Shown here piece by piece: positions 9,635-19,899 of a stretch of 64,000 bases of DNA. A model generated the notes under the pieces. It searched no databases and was not told where the DNA came from. It was given only the letters and a program-made list of their open reading frames with translations. The stretch is from assembly GCA_031216915.1 (NCBI GenBank), contig CM062288.1, positions 182,988,596 to 183,052,595 on the forward strand, written 5' to 3'. A program made the translations under genes and the position numbers. Source of the DNA: Pictodentalium vernedei (taxonomy: Eukaryota; Mollusca; Scaphopoda; Dentaliida; Dentaliidae). Position 1 is the first letter of the stretch, and every line of letters begins with the position of its first letter.

Positions 9635-9862
9635 GGAGATAGTATCTCTTACATAGGAGTTAGTATGTCTTACGTAGGAGTTGGTATGTCTACGTAAGAG
9701 TTAGTATGTCTTACGTAGGAGATAATATCTCTTACATAGGAGTTAGTATGTCTTACGTAGGAGTTATTATCTCTTACGTAAGGGTTAGCATGTCCTACAT
9801 AAGAGTTAGTATGTCTTACGTAAGATATATTATCTCTTACGTAGGAGTTAGGATGTCAATTG
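9635..9862 (+). repeat. 21-bp tandem array in PLE copy 3
   Basis: About ten units of the GTAGGAGTTAGTATGTCTTAC repeat, followed by 'GTCAATTGATTGAGATGGGG' as in the other two copies. Confidence 0.85.
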
Positions 9863-9944
9863 ATTGAGATGGGGAATTCTGTCATATAGTATATGGTGAT
9901 TAAGTCTTATGGGGCTTTTGTCCGTTGAGATTTCGTCCTTCGAG

Positions 9945-10053
9945 GGGTCCAAGACCTAAACCACTGGACCATTGCACACCGTCAAAAAACGATGGCTGAG
10001 ATCTAGCTTTTTGTACGCCCGTTTTGAAAAAAACGGTCGTAGTAGGGTATACT
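9945..10053 (-). repeat. tRNA-like SINE 5' piece (reverse)
   Basis: On the minus strand this reads the same 'CCATCGTTTTTTGACGGTG' and 'CAATGGTCCAGTGGTTTAGG' (box A-like) as 680-740. It ends at the join with PLE copy 3 and lacks box B. Confidence 0.55.
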
Positions 10054-10165
10054 GCTGTCCATCCGTCCGTCCGTCCGTCCGTCCATCCGTCCGTCCGTAC
10101 GTCCGTCCGTCCGTCCGTCCGTCCGTCCGTCCGTCCGTCCGTCCGTCCGTCCGTCCGTCCGTCCA
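10054..10165 (+). repeat. (CCGT)n microsatellite
   Basis: About 27 CCGT units with a few CCAT/CCGTA variants. It abuts a tandem array whose first monomer starts 'CAATAACTCGAAAACG', so tract and array probably belong to one element. Confidence 0.95.
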
Positions 10166-11206
10166 CGCGTCGTCCAATAACTCGAAAACGCTTCGAGCAA
10201 TTTTTGTGATTTTTTGGTGAAAAGTATATGTAGATGGAAGGAAGCTCCCTGTCGATTTGTGTCGCTGTCCGATTTGTCATTCCAGAGTTATGGGACTTTA
10301 TTCGTCAAAATATAGGCAATTTTCCATATGTCAGATAATAACTTGAAAATACTTTGAACAATTTTCATGATTTTTTGGTGGCAAGGAATATGTTGATGGA
10401 AGGAATCTCCCTTTCTATTAGTGTCGCCGTCCGATATGTCATTCCAGAGTTATGGGACTTTATTCGTCAAAATATAGGCAATTTCCACATGTCGGACTTT
10501 GAGCAATTTTCATGATTTTTTGGTGGCAAGTATATGTTGATGGAAAGACACTCCCTTTCTATTTGTCATTCCAGCGTTATGGGACTTTATTCGTCAAAAT
10601 ATAAGCAATTTTCCACATGTCGAACAATAACTTGAAAATGCTTAGAGCAATTTTCATGATTTTTTGGTTGCAAGTATATGTTGATAGAAGAAATCTCCCT
10701 TTCGATTTGTGTCACTGTCTGATTTGCCTTTCCAGAGTTATGGGACTTTATTCGTCAAAATATAGGCAATTTTCCACATGTCGGTCGATAACTTGAGAAT
10801 GCTTAGAGCAATTTTCATGATTTTTTGTTTTGGTTGTAGGTATATATTGATAGAAAGAATCTTCATTTTGATCCAGAGTTATGGGACTTTAATCGTCAAA
10901 ATATAGGCAATTTTTCACATGTCGGACAATAATTTGAAAATGCTTTAAGCAATTTTCATGATTTTTTGGTTGCAAGTATATGTTGATAACTGGAATCTCC
11001 CTTTCGATTTGTGTCACTGTCCGATTTGTCATTCCAGAGTTATGGGGGCGCGGTGCCGCAGCGCAGAGTTCAGAGTTACGACGTCGTGGAGCTGGCAGCT
11101 TCTCGTTGTTGCTCGGTGGTTCTCTCTGAGTACTTCGGCTTCCTCCACCCGTAAAACTGTCACCGACACGATGTGACCTGCATGTTAAAGTGTCGTTAAA
11201 CCCTAA

Positions 11207-11249
<43 letters not shown>

Positions 11250-11450
11250 ATTAAATAAATAAATAAATCCAGAGTTATAGGACTTTATTCGTCATAATAT
11301 AAGCATTTTTCCACATGTCATACAACAACTTCAAAATGCTTTGAGCAATTTTCATGATTGTTTTGTAGCATGTATGAGTCGATGGAAGGAAGCCCCCTTT
11401 CGATTTGTGACACCGTCTGGTTTGTCATTCTAGAGTTGTGCATGTATACT
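10166..11450 (+). repeat. ~158-bp tandem array
   Basis: About seven monomers, each containing 'AATAACTTGAAAATGCTT', 'CATGATTTTTTGGT', 'TCCAGAGTTATGGGACTTTA' and 'AATATAGGCAATTTTCCACA'. Several monomers are shortened. A SINE interrupts the array at about 11046-11268. There is no coding potential. Confidence 0.9.
11046..11268 (+). mobile_element. tRNA-derived SINE, internally shortened
   Basis: It starts 'GGGGCGCGGTG', loses most of the tRNA head, then shows 'TGCTCGGTGGTTCTCTC', 'CGGCTTCCTCCACCC' and a long (AATA)n tail. It is flanked by a target duplication CCAGAGTTATRGG (11034-11046 and 11269-11281), which is the array monomer sequence itself. Confidence 0.85.
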
Positions 11451-12120
11451 CACATTGCGTGCTTCCCACAATAATGTCGAAGGTGTGAGCCGCTGATTTT
11501 GAGGGCGGAGCAGAATTTTGTATATTTCTATTTTTAGCGGCTCTTTCGGGTCGCAGATGACATCAAAATGTCAGGACGTTACAAGTAACTTGAGTTTATC
11601 ATAAAATGTGTTTAAGTTCTTCAACGATTCTATTGGATTGCATGTTATTGTAAAATGTACTGTTAGGGTCTCGGTGTTGTTTCGAGTTTTCGATACAAGT
11701 GCACTTGCTTTGGTATCGAACAGATTTGTTTTCTTGCTATCGTGAACGCTGAAGACATGGTTTATTCCCGTAAAACGCAGTGACAATGATCGCAATAATA
11801 ATCTAACAATTAAAAACTTAACTGAAGATAACCTTTACAAATTCGCAGAAATAAAAGAAAGAAAAACCCAACACAACACGCGAGGTATAAAATGACACCG
11901 ACTGTTCGTTTTGATCTGTGCTGTATTTGAGAAAACTTAGTGAACTATGATTTGTGATCAGTGATCAGCGATCGGATTTATCGATTTCACTTCAGCGAGA
12001 TTGCTATTCATACTTGTTCAACAAGGGTGAACAATGAAGAATTTGTCACTGGATCGATCGATTGATCAGTGAAGCCTTGAGCAAATAGCGTGAACTGTTG
12101 TGCTTCATTTTACAAATTAC

Positions 12121-13245
12121 ATGCCTCCTAAATCAAAGAAAAAAAAGGGCCCGAAAGTCAGGATCCTTCTTTAGCGTCTCGAACTGCAGCATTGCGGAAC
12201 CATCTTTGAAAAATATTTCAAAAAGGTCCAAAACTACCGTAGCTCAAACCTCAACAAGGGTTGACGGAGAAGACGGAGAAGACGTGGTGGGAATTTACGG
12301 AGAAGGATCCGAAATGGCTCATACCATAGAGGTGACAATGTTTACGAGGCTTGAAGCTCGCGAGAAAAAATGGAGACTCTACCATCAAAAGCATGATATA
12401 GAATCAATAAGTAGAAAAATTAACAATTTAGTTACTAAAGAGGAAATTAATGATTCGCGAGAAAAACTGAATGAAAAGTTATCACAGACATGCGAAGTCC
12501 TTGAATCACTCATATCAAATCTCAAAAAGGAAAACCAAGATATCAAGCTACAAACAGAGTCTTTGAAAAAAGAAGGAGATAAAAACAAATTTATTCTACA
12601 AACTATGGAATCGAAGGCCAAGTCTGTTTAGGAGTACCAGGAAAAGGAAACATTTCAGGCCTTGGTTCACTCAAACCGTAATGAACAGTATTCGAGGAAA
12701 TCATCGGTGAGAATATGGGGAATTGAAGGCGACATAGGAAAGGAATCCTGGGAAGACTGTGTTGAAAAGGTGTGCAATGCCATTAATAGTAAATTAGACA
12801 CAAAACTTTCGAAAAATGACATCGACATGGTGCACCGAATAGAAAGATAAACAGAAATAAGCAGCACGATCAGGCACGATAGGCCAATAATAGTACGTTT
12901 TTTATAAACGCAAAGACAAAATTGATTCCATAAAGCGCCGAAAACTCCTGAAGGGTACTAAAATTGTGATTAGAGAAGACTTGACAAGTAAAAACCAGGG
13001 GCTTTTACTCATGGCAAAAAACAGTAATTTGTGAAGGAAGTTTGGTCCAACAACGGAAAAATAATTGCTAAATTCATTAACAACAAGATTGTGACAATTG
13101 ATTTGGACACAGGCTTCTCAAGTTTAGAAAAACAGTCGCAACTTTCAGTGGAACAAAACATTGGAATGGAGTCGTAAGCTATCTTGGTTACAATAAGTGG
13201 TATGAACTTAGTAAACCCCACTATCCAAGCGTAAAGGCAAACCAA
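12121..13245 (+). pseudogene. LINE A ORF1: coiled coil + RRM-like RNA-binding protein, decayed
   Basis: A plausible start at 12121 gives 'MPPKSKKKKG', a common ORF1 opening; the frame then changes. From 12315 the main frame encodes a heptad-rich, charged coiled coil ('INNLVTKEEINDSREKLNEK' near 12420) and, after a stop near 12629, 'RNEQYSRKSSVRIWGI' (12680) and 'IDMVHRIER' (12823), then the broken 'PIIVRF' near 12887. This order matches the transposase_22-like ORF1 proteins of L1/CR1/L2 LINEs, which bind element RNA. Several stops and shifts make it non-functional. The residue order, not overall similarity, supports the call. Confidence 0.75.
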
Positions 13246-13259
13246 CCAGTACTATCTAT

Positions 13260-14240
13260 AAAATTCAAACTCAAATTCTACTATGTTTTCGTTTTTTGTC
13301 TTGGAGACATAGCTTGTGACCCCTCGTTGGAATGGGCTCACCGGCCCCGTTCCGGTGTGTGGTCTGGGGCTGTGTCTTCGGGACAAGAGATGAAGATACT
13401 AAGTCATTTAAAACCTTTTTTGTTATTCTTTGTAGCTATTCAAAAATCTCTTTTATAAATATCTTCTGTATTGACGTTGGATAAAGTGGTGATGTACGGT
13501 CCACTCGACTCTTCGGTACAGTCCTAAATAAATAATTGACAGATCTCATTTTCTGAAAGTGTCTCCCGGCCAGAACCGCTCAGCCCTATTCTCGAAAATC
13601 AACATTCAAATTAAATTATGTTTTCACCTTCTGTCCCAGAGACATAGCTTGTGACCCCATCATTGGAATGAGCTCACCGGGCTGGAATGAGCTCAACGGG
13701 CTTGTTCCGATGGGTTGTCGGTGCCTGTGTTTTTGAGGCAGGAGATGGGGATATTTTGTCCGTTCGAGATTCCCTGCCTGCCATCCATGATGAATATTTA
13801 TTAAAAATTTACTAAAGAAATTATTTTCTGTGAGTGTTTCCTTCAGTCCGTTCGAGATTCCCTACCTGCCTCCAGCTCACACAGAGAGAAACAATCGTTA
13901 CTCAAATTTTATTTTGTTTTTAATATTTGTCTCCCAAACATAGCCAGATAGTGACCCCTCTAGACACCCACTTGCTTGAAAGATCCAAAAATCTCATTTC
14001 CTGTAAATATTTTTTACGGCCAACATCGATCAACCCTATTTACAAAAAATCGCTATTTAAACTTGATTGTGTTTCCATCTTTTGTCCCATAGACATAGTC
14101 TGTGACCCCTCATTGGAATTGGCTCACTGGGCTCGTTCCGGTTGGTGGTCGGTGGCTGTGTTTCTGAGACGGGAGATGAAGACTTTTAGTCATTCAAAAA
14201 CTTGTTTGAAAATTCTCAGTTGTTAAAAGAGAAACCTGAA
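13260..14240 (+). repeat. Cluster of old palindromic-MITE relatives
   Basis: At least four diverged copies of the motif 'TTTTGTC..GAGACATAGCTTGTGACCCC' plus 'TTGGAATGRGCTCACCGG', at about 13290-13400, 13590-13760, 13910-13965 and 14030-14200. They match the core of the TTAA MITE family (for example 20330-20400), and 13565-13605 also matches its subterminal 'CGGCCAG..CTATTCTC' part. TTAA ends are not preserved. They separate ORF1 from the endonuclease region of LINE A. Confidence 0.65.
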
Positions 14241-14547
14241 CAGTCAATTCAGGTAAAATTTTGGTTCCAATTTTTCAAATCCTGAATCTTCCAAGAGAGT
14301 GTTCCCACATTGATAGAATATCTACTGCAGGTTCTTCTCCGCTCTCACCCACAAGGTCAGCCACTTATAAACAATATAAATTGTATATATGTTCTTGTTA
14401 TTTTTATTTTACTGTTGCTTCTCCGCCAAAACTAAACACACAACACTGCATTGGGCCATCAGATATCGAGCAGAAACTACCTGCTTTCGTCTAATGGCAC
14501 TCGGGTAGGTGCCATCCATGATGAATATTCATTGAATTACCTGGATA
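14240..14547. other. No recognised feature
   Basis: Between the MITE-like cluster and the start of the LINE A endonuclease frame I see no motif. 'CCATGATGAATATTCATTGAATTACC' at 14515 partly repeats sequence near 13787. Confidence 0.35.
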
Positions 14548-15487
14548 TTGGACGACTTGGTGGCTTTATCTGGAACGATGGCGAGTAACGTATCGAGTAA
14601 GAAAGAATATGATTTTAAGTATACATATAGTCGGAGAACAAACGACGCGAATGCAAGTGAGGATTCCCTACTCATAGAATTTCAGAATGAAAGTAAATAT
14701 TATTCACCAAAAGATGTGTTCCCAAATATTAACAATCATTATGAAAGATTTTCAAAACCGGTATTTCATTTAAACTGTCAGAGTCTTAAAGCCCACTGAG
14801 ATTCTTTGCATGATCTATTGTGCGAGGTCTAGGGCTCTTGTAATACTTTTGATGTGATAGGATTAACCCTTTACCTAACATGAAAAGCAGACGACACTTG
14901 CAAAAAAAATTCTTGTATAACTAATTTTTTTCATTTTTTGTCTCCAAAACATAGGTTATGACCCCTCATTGGAACGAGCTCGACGAGCTCGTTCCAATGA
15001 GGGGTCATAACCTATGCTTTGGAGACAAAAAATGAAAAAAGCATGAAAATTAATTGGCGATTTTTTAGAATAGCGCTGGCCGGTTTTTGCAGTTACGTTG
15101 GGTAAAGGGTTAACAGAGATATTCCGAATTCCCCCAAACTAATCATTCACAATTAACGGGTACCACCCCCTTATTAAGGATACAAGACCCGACGGAGATG
15201 ATGTTCGTGGTGGTGTTGGAATTTCCATTAAAGAACACACAGATTTCCAAATACGAGAAGACCTTTCTGTATTCATTCCACATGTCTTCGAATCCCTCTT
15301 CATTGAACAACTAAAGAAATTCATTAAATTAGTAGGAGTAATACAAAGACTTAATACACCACCGAAAGCAGACACTGACTTCTTTCTGTCAAAACTAACC
15401 CTATTAACGGATATGATAAATCATGAAAATAAAAAATCCTATATCATGGGAGATTTCAACATTGATCTTCTAAAATCAGGAACTGAA
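14548..15487 (+). pseudogene. LINE A endonuclease (EEP), first part
   Basis: An 83-residue open frame at 14548-14799 ends in 'PVFHLNCQSLKAH', the N-terminal motif of the apurinic-type endonuclease of L2/CR1/Jockey LINEs. After a stop the reading continues 'FDVIGL' (to 14866), is interrupted by a MITE, and resumes 'TEIF' at 15111. Then come 'DDVRGGVGISI' (about 15200), 'FESLFIE' (about 15290) and 'IMGDFNIDLL' (about 15443-15473), the catalytic GDFN box. LINE B then interrupts it. The remaining motifs resume at 18118. Confidence 0.85.
14867..15109 (-). mobile_element. TTAA palindromic MITE M1
   Basis: 243 bp flanked by TTAA (14863-14866, 15110-15113). Ends CCCTTTACCTAAC / GTTGGGTAAAGGG form the inverted repeats. 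The centre is a ~52-bp-arm palindrome built on 'GACCCCTCATTGGAACGAGC'. It sits inside the endonuclease frame of LINE A, and the codons flanking a single TTAA (GGA-TTA-ACA) read straight across. TTAA plus CCC-start ends suggest piggyBac-type mobilisation. Confidence 0.92.
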
Positions 15488-15489
15488 AC

Positions 15490-17160
15490 CAAAGCTTGCA
15501 GCCGTACACAAGAGGGGTAGTGTCCAGAAGATGGCCGACGCCATAGTTGCGAGCCTAGTGGAGGCAGGGAAGGAAAGTGTAGGAAAGATTAGGGTGCCAA
15601 CACGGGAACTTGGGTACAGAGTGAACGAAGAACTGATAAGGGCCATAAAGGTTAGAAAAGCTAAATGTGCTGCATACAGGAGAAGTAGAAAACTTAAGGG
15701 GGTGGAAAGCAATGAGGCCATGGTAGCAAAGGAAGAACACCAACAAGCACGAAATAAAGTAAACAAGATTAAAGACGACAACCGGAGAGTGCGAAATAGC
15801 AGTCTTATTAGGACGATAAGAACGACAGGGGGGGGGGGGGGGGGCGAGTTCGAGCGTATTTTGGAAATGGGTGAACAAACGTAACAAAGGTAATAACCAA
15901 CAGAGCATTAAAGTAGATGGCAGAGTTACAGAAGAGCGAGATCAAATCGCATTAGAACTAGTCAAGCACTGGGAAAAGGTAAACGATAAGCGATGGGGCA
16001 TGGGGAACCCACCGGAGTGTCCGAACCAGGTCGAGGAAAATCTCTCGGACTTCGTGTGCAGCGAAATCAAAACTGAGGAGTTGCGAAGGGTGATCTCAAA
16101 ATTGAGGAATGGAAAAGCGGGAGGGGTGGACGAAATTCCTAACGAGTTTATCAAAAAAGGGGGAGACGAACTCTTGGAAAGCCTAACTGCCCTATTCAAT
16201 TTAGCCATAGAAAAACAAGAGGTCCCAAAGGAGTGGAGGGAAAGTAAAGTGACATTTATTCACAAAAAGGGGGAAAAGACGTCTTGGATAACTATCGAGG
16301 GATCTCTGTCAGCAGCAACATTGGAAAAGTCTTTTGTAAAGTCCTGTATGGGAGATTAGAGGAGGTGATTGAGGAGAAGGGTTTTTGGGGAGAAATCCAG
16401 AATGGCTTCAGGAAGGGAAGGAGAGTCACTGACCATCTTATCACGCTATCCCAAATGATAGAATCCGCGAAAGCAAAAAGAAAAAGATGTTCATGGCCTT
16501 TTTGGATGTTAAAAAGGCATACGATAGAGTATGGAGGGAGGGTATGTGGCGCAAGCTGGAGGCTCTGGGCTTGGGGGGCGAGTTTGTTGGGATTATGAAA
16601 GCATTATATAAAGATGTACAGAGTGAACTTAGCCTGGGTAACATTACAACAAAACGTGTGCCTATGGAGATAGGCCTAAAACAGGGGTGTATCCTTTCGC
16701 CAATTCTTTTTGCATCGTACATCAAAGGTTTAGGAGATGAACTCCTGCATAGCGACGAGGGGGTTGCAGTTGGTGACTTGAAGATCCCAGGGCAATTTTT
16801 TGCAGACGATATGGTGCTAGTGTCAGAAAGCGAAGAGGGGTTAGAGAAGATGCTGGGAATTGTGGGGAAATATGGGAGCAAATGGAGACTCGAACTTAAT
16901 GAAAGCAAGAGCAAAGTTATACCCGTGGGCCGCAAAGTGGACTCCACTCGAAGGTGGAGAGTGGAGGAGTTCTGCATTCCGGAAGGTAGCAGTAGACTTC
17001 TTAGTGTAGGATAGACTAGTGACTATGAATACCTGGGGGTAAATATAAACATCACAGGAAGAGGCATCTACCGAAACCACACAAATAAATTGATTCTGAA
17101 GGGGAAGCGAATCCTTAACCAAATGAAACTTATAGGGAGAACAGTTTCAATAAGGTTTTC
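15490..17160 (+). pseudogene. LINE B linker and reverse transcriptase core
   Basis: The forward frames give 'VNEELIRAIKVRKAKCAAYR' (linker, near 15621), then RT motifs: 'LRNGKAGGVDEIPNEF' (16102-16150), 'ESKVTFIHKKG' (near 16240), 'DNYRGISVSSNIGKVF' (16285-16335), 'NGFRKGRRVTDHLI' (near 16400), 'FLDVKKAYDRVW' (16499-16534), 'GLKQGCILSPILFA' (about 16675-16713) and the catalytic 'FADD' (about 16799-16810). A 17-bp G run at 15828-15844 and small shifts near 16280 and 16490 break the frame. The catalytic residues of the YxDD-type box are intact (FADD), so the break is recent relative to LINE A. Confidence 0.85.
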
Positions 17161-18033
17161 GTGGGGAAAACCATTTGGGAAATGGTGGGTCTGCCAAGTA
17201 TAACATACGGTACGGAAGTTGTACCCCTAAACCAGACAGCTGTTAAGAGCTTGGAAATCCTGCAGAACGATGCAGGCCGATGGATAACAGGCTCGAGTAA
17301 TGCCGCAGCACTAGAAGCAATCAGGGGCGAGCTTGGGTGGATGAGGATCAAGGACAGGATAGACCTATTGAAACTCGGTTATCTTAATTATTTGGTAAAT
17401 CTCCCCGATAGCCGATGGTGTAAAGTAATGTTCCTGAGAACTTTCAACTCAAATATCAAGACGGGGTGGATGGTCCAAGTGAGGGAGCTAGTAGAAAACT
17501 ACTCAATGGAGATCTCGGACCTTGACGTTGGGGCAAACCAGGGCAAAAAGATCGGTAGAGAAAGGGTCATGGGGGATTGTAACCGTAATTGGCGAGAGGA
17601 GGTCAAATCAAAGAGATCTTTGGGTGGCCTGCGTGATAAAGAGAAGCCTGGTTTTGAAGAGTACCTTGATGGCACCTTTGGGGGGTCACTGTTGTTCAAG
17701 CTGAGGTCGCGGTCCCTGGAGCTGAGGGGAAAAAATGGGGAAAACAGTGAAAAGGAGTGCCAGATGTGTAACGTGGGCGTGGTGGAGACCCTGGAACACT
17801 TTCTTATAGAATGCCCAAAATACCAGTCTAAAAGAATAAGATTCATGGGGAGTATAATGGAGAAGTGGGATGGGAGAATGAAGGACATGTGGTTAGGGGG
17901 CGACTCAAAGGAGAAGGTTAATATACTAATCGGAGAGATTGGGAAGAATGGGGCAAGGGATGTCATCAAGCAGTTCGTCTCCGAGTGTTGGGAGGAGAGA
18001 AGAAGCACGGGAATAGGGGGAGGCAGTTGGTAG
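17161..18033 (+). CDS. LINE B C-terminal region with zinc finger
   Basis: 290 residues open to TAG at 18031-18033. The first part ('PSITYGTEVVPLNQTAVKSL', 'NDAGRWITGSSNAAALEAI') is the RT thumb and connector of non-LTR elements. Residues ~199-218 give the finger 'CQMCNVGVVETLEHFLIEC' (17758-17814), C-x2-C-x8-H-x4-C. The tail is Trp/Lys/Glu-rich. It is in the same orientation as the RT core just upstream and ends 80 bp before the (ATT)n tail. Confidence 0.8.
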   Translation: MGKTIWEMVGLPSITYGTEVVPLNQTAVKSLEILQNDAGRWITGSSNAAALEAIRGELGWMRIKDRIDLLKLGYLNYLVNLPDSRWCKVMFLRTFNSNIKTGWMVQVRELVENYSMEISDLDVGANQGKKIGRERVMGDCNRNWREEVKSKRSLGGLRDKEKPGFEEYLDGTFGGSLLFKLRSRSLELRGKNGENSEKECQMCNVGVVETLEHFLIECPKYQSKRIRFMGSIMEKWDGRMKDMWLGGDSKEKVNILIGEIGKNGARDVIKQFVSECWEERRSTGIGGGSW

Positions 18034-18117
18034 AACATGGGTAACCAAGGCCTTCTCATACGAGAACCGCGACAAATCAGCGGCCGGCCGAAGTGTTATT
18101 ATTATTATTATTAGGAG

Positions 18118-19335
18118 TACACACCAATACGGATAACTACATAGATATTATGTTCAGCCAAAGTTTTTTACCTTTTATCACCAAACCAACGAGAGTAACC
18201 AGTCATTCTGCCACACTAATTGATCATACCTTCACAAATAACATATCATCCAATTTTTTTCCTGGTATAATCATTACAGATGTCTCTGACCACTTCGGAA
18301 TTTTCTATGTCGAAACTCATAACGTGACTAAAGAAATTTCGTCATACATCGAAAAGCGCAAGAAAGATGCAGATGGCATAGCAACCTTCAAAACAATTTT
18401 GTCTCAAACAGACTTTTCAACCGTCTTGGAGACAGACTATCCAAATTTGGCCTATTACACTTTTTCAGCTATTATTTCCACAGCCCTTGAAATTGCTTTT
18501 GCGATAAAACGCATCCCATTAAAAAAAGGGTTAGTCAAGCAAAACCCACGGATGACCAAAGGGCTATCAATCTCACCACGCACTAAATCCAAATTTTACA
18601 ACAAAAAACTAAAATGTCATACAGAACAGAATATTGCAAATTACAAAAACTATTGTAGAATATTCAATAAAATAAAAAGAGAAACTAAAGCTATGTATTA
18701 TAAAAAATATCTTATCAGAAAATAAAACCAATCTGCGGAAAACATGGACAATCTTAAATGAAGCCATTCACAAAACAAAACGAGTGTCTGGATTACGTTA
18801 CTCTTTTGTAAAAGAAGATGGTTAAGAAATAAGGGAATCTGCTGAAATAGCACAAGAGTTCAATAGCTTTTTCGTTCATATTGGAGAGCGCACGAGGGAA
18901 CAAATGAAGAAACCTCAAAAACATTTTCTTGACTACATGAAAAATAATTCTGCACATAATTTTTTTTATAACTCCAACATCACCACAAGAGGTAATAAAT
19001 GTCACAAGTTCAATGAAGTCCAAAAATAGTGATGATTGCGATGGTATGACGACAAGCCTTCTTAAAAAAATAATTAATATAACGGCAATGCCGCTGTCGC
19101 ATATCATTTACAACTCGTTCGTCCATGGGAGTGTCCCAAATAGGATGAAAATTGCTAAAGTAATTCCAATTTTCAAAAGTGGTGATGATCAGAAATTTAA
19201 TAATTATAGGCCCATCAGTGTCCTACCAGTCTTTTCTAAAGTATTAGAAAAACTCATGTCGAATAGAATTACAAATTATCTTGATAAATTTGGCATATTA
19301 TACCAACACCAATATGGATTTAGAAAATATCACTC
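18118..19335 (+). pseudogene. LINE A endonuclease end and RT start (after LINE B)
   Basis: The LINE A reading resumes beyond LINE B: 'NYIDIMFSQSFLPFITKPTR' and 'ATLIDHTFTN' (18139-18240), 'ISDVSDHFGIF' type motif (about 18275), i.e. the last endonuclease boxes. A basic linker follows ('NYKNYCRIFNKIKRETKAMY' near 18640), then RT motifs 'CDGMTTSLLKKI' (19038), 'KVIPIFKSGDDQ..NNYRPIS' (19158-19218), 'KVLEKLMSNRI' (19238) and 'YGFRKYHST' (19313-19338). The element stops at a poly-C run at 19342, before the catalytic RT boxes. Three or more stops or shifts. Confidence 0.85.
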
Positions 19336-19341
19336 TACTAT

Positions 19342-19385
19342 CCCCCCCCCCCCCCAAACATTTCCAAATTTACCCCCCCCCCCCC
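19342..19385 (+). repeat. Duplicated poly-C motif
   Basis: C14 at 19342-19355 and C13 at 19373-19385, each followed by 'AAACATTTCCAAA'. A ~31-bp unit is duplicated. Confidence 0.9.
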
Positions 19386-19583
19386 AAACATTTCCAAAAT
19401 TTTGTAAATCATATCTTGTATCTACACGAAAATAACCACATACATATATTCTACATCATACAGGTGCACATAAAAACTGTATGATCTACACCATTTGCAG
19501 TGCATAGTTGGTAGCCGATGTCACTGACTGATTTAACGCTCAGCAGGTTAACATCTTCCTCTCTGACAAACATCCTCCTTTAA

Positions 19584-19678
19584 CCCTTTACCCAACGTCA
19601 CGGCCAAAACCGGCCAGCACTATTTTCAAAAATCGCCAATTAATTTTCATGATTTTTTTCATTTTTTGTCTCAAAACC
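19584..19678 (+). mobile_element. TTAA MITE M2, left half only
   Basis: It starts at TTAA (19580-19583) with CCCTTTACCCAACGTCACGG and runs through 'CCGGCCAGCACTATTTTC' to 'TTTTGTCTCAAAACC', then breaks off before the central palindrome. Confidence 0.85.
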
Positions 19679-19844
19679 TTGATTTTTTCACTTGAGACGC
19701 GAGGAAATAAGCTCTCAATAGTTCATATTTCACAAATTTTCCTGGTATCCCCCTCCCGCACTCTCCCCCGGGTTCGCCGTATACGCAGAGCGGGCCGCCA
19801 AAGGCGGTCGTGCTGTCCCGTACAAGCTCCCGTTTACAATACCT

Positions 19845-19859
19845 CCCCCCCCCCCCCCC
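19845..19859 (+). repeat. Poly-C run
   Basis: Fifteen consecutive C, preceded by GC-rich sequence (19745-19840) with no gene I recognise. Confidence 0.9.
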
Positions 19860-19899
19860 AATATTATAAGCTTCGTACGCCCCTGATTGAGAGTGCAGT

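Larger units (their letters stand above)
8550..9955 (+). mobile_element. Penelope-like element, copy 3 (5'-truncated)
   Basis: Forward copy with the nuclease fragment (8555-8920), 3' untranslated region (9330-9595) and 21-bp array (9635-9862). A SINE splits it at 8951-9326. After 'AACCAGTTCC' near 9590 it jumps straight to the palindrome-centre block 'TGACACCAATACGCTTCC' and continues in the orientation of the right arm of copies 1/2. It therefore looks like a tail-to-tail palindrome with one half-arm deleted. The 5' junction is the same GC-rich motif as in copy 2. Confidence 0.8.
15488..18113 (+). mobile_element. LINE B, 5'-truncated, nested in LINE A
   Basis: A non-LTR retrotransposon inserted in the endonuclease domain of LINE A. 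It begins in the linker between endonuclease and RT, carries a full RT and a C-terminal zinc finger, and ends with ~80 bp of untranslated DNA and an (ATT)n tail (18096-18113). Two more 3' pieces of the family lie on the minus strand at about 21190-21500 and 53079-53450. A 7-bp match GTACACA (15504-15510, 18117-18123) is the only target-duplication candidate and is weak. Clade not resolved (RTE-like and I-like features). Confidence 0.85.
11450..19340 (+). mobile_element. LINE A (L2/CR1-like), with nested insertions
   Basis: A decayed non-LTR retrotransposon in forward orientation. Its parts are a possible 5' region with a TATAAAA motif near 11886; ORF1 (12121-13245); a stretch of MITE-like repeats (13260-14240); the endonuclease domain, split by a MITE (14867-15109) and by LINE B (about 15488-18113); and the N-terminal part of the RT (about 18740-19335). 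It is cut off at a poly-C run. The exact 5' boundary is not visible. ORF1 with coiled coil plus RRM-like domain, an EEP nuclease and Jockey/CR1-group RT motifs fit the L2/CR1 assemblage. Confidence 0.8.

Noticed and set aside
1560-9960. Hammerhead ribozyme core in the Penelope-like element ends
   Set aside because: Some PLE families carry one, but I could not find a convincing CTGATGA...GAAA core with pairing stems by eye.
1960-10000. CRISPR-like array from the 21-bp repeats
   Set aside because: Repeats are contiguous without unique spacers, the genome is animal-like and no cas genes are present.
9900-10280. Frames rich in 'GRTD' or 'RPSV' repeats
   Set aside because: Translation of the (CCGT)n microsatellite in several frames on both strands.
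15504-18123. GTACACA as target duplication of LINE B
   Set aside because: Only 7 bp, the left copy lies inside what reads as LINE B coding sequence, and joining through it does not keep the LINE A frame.
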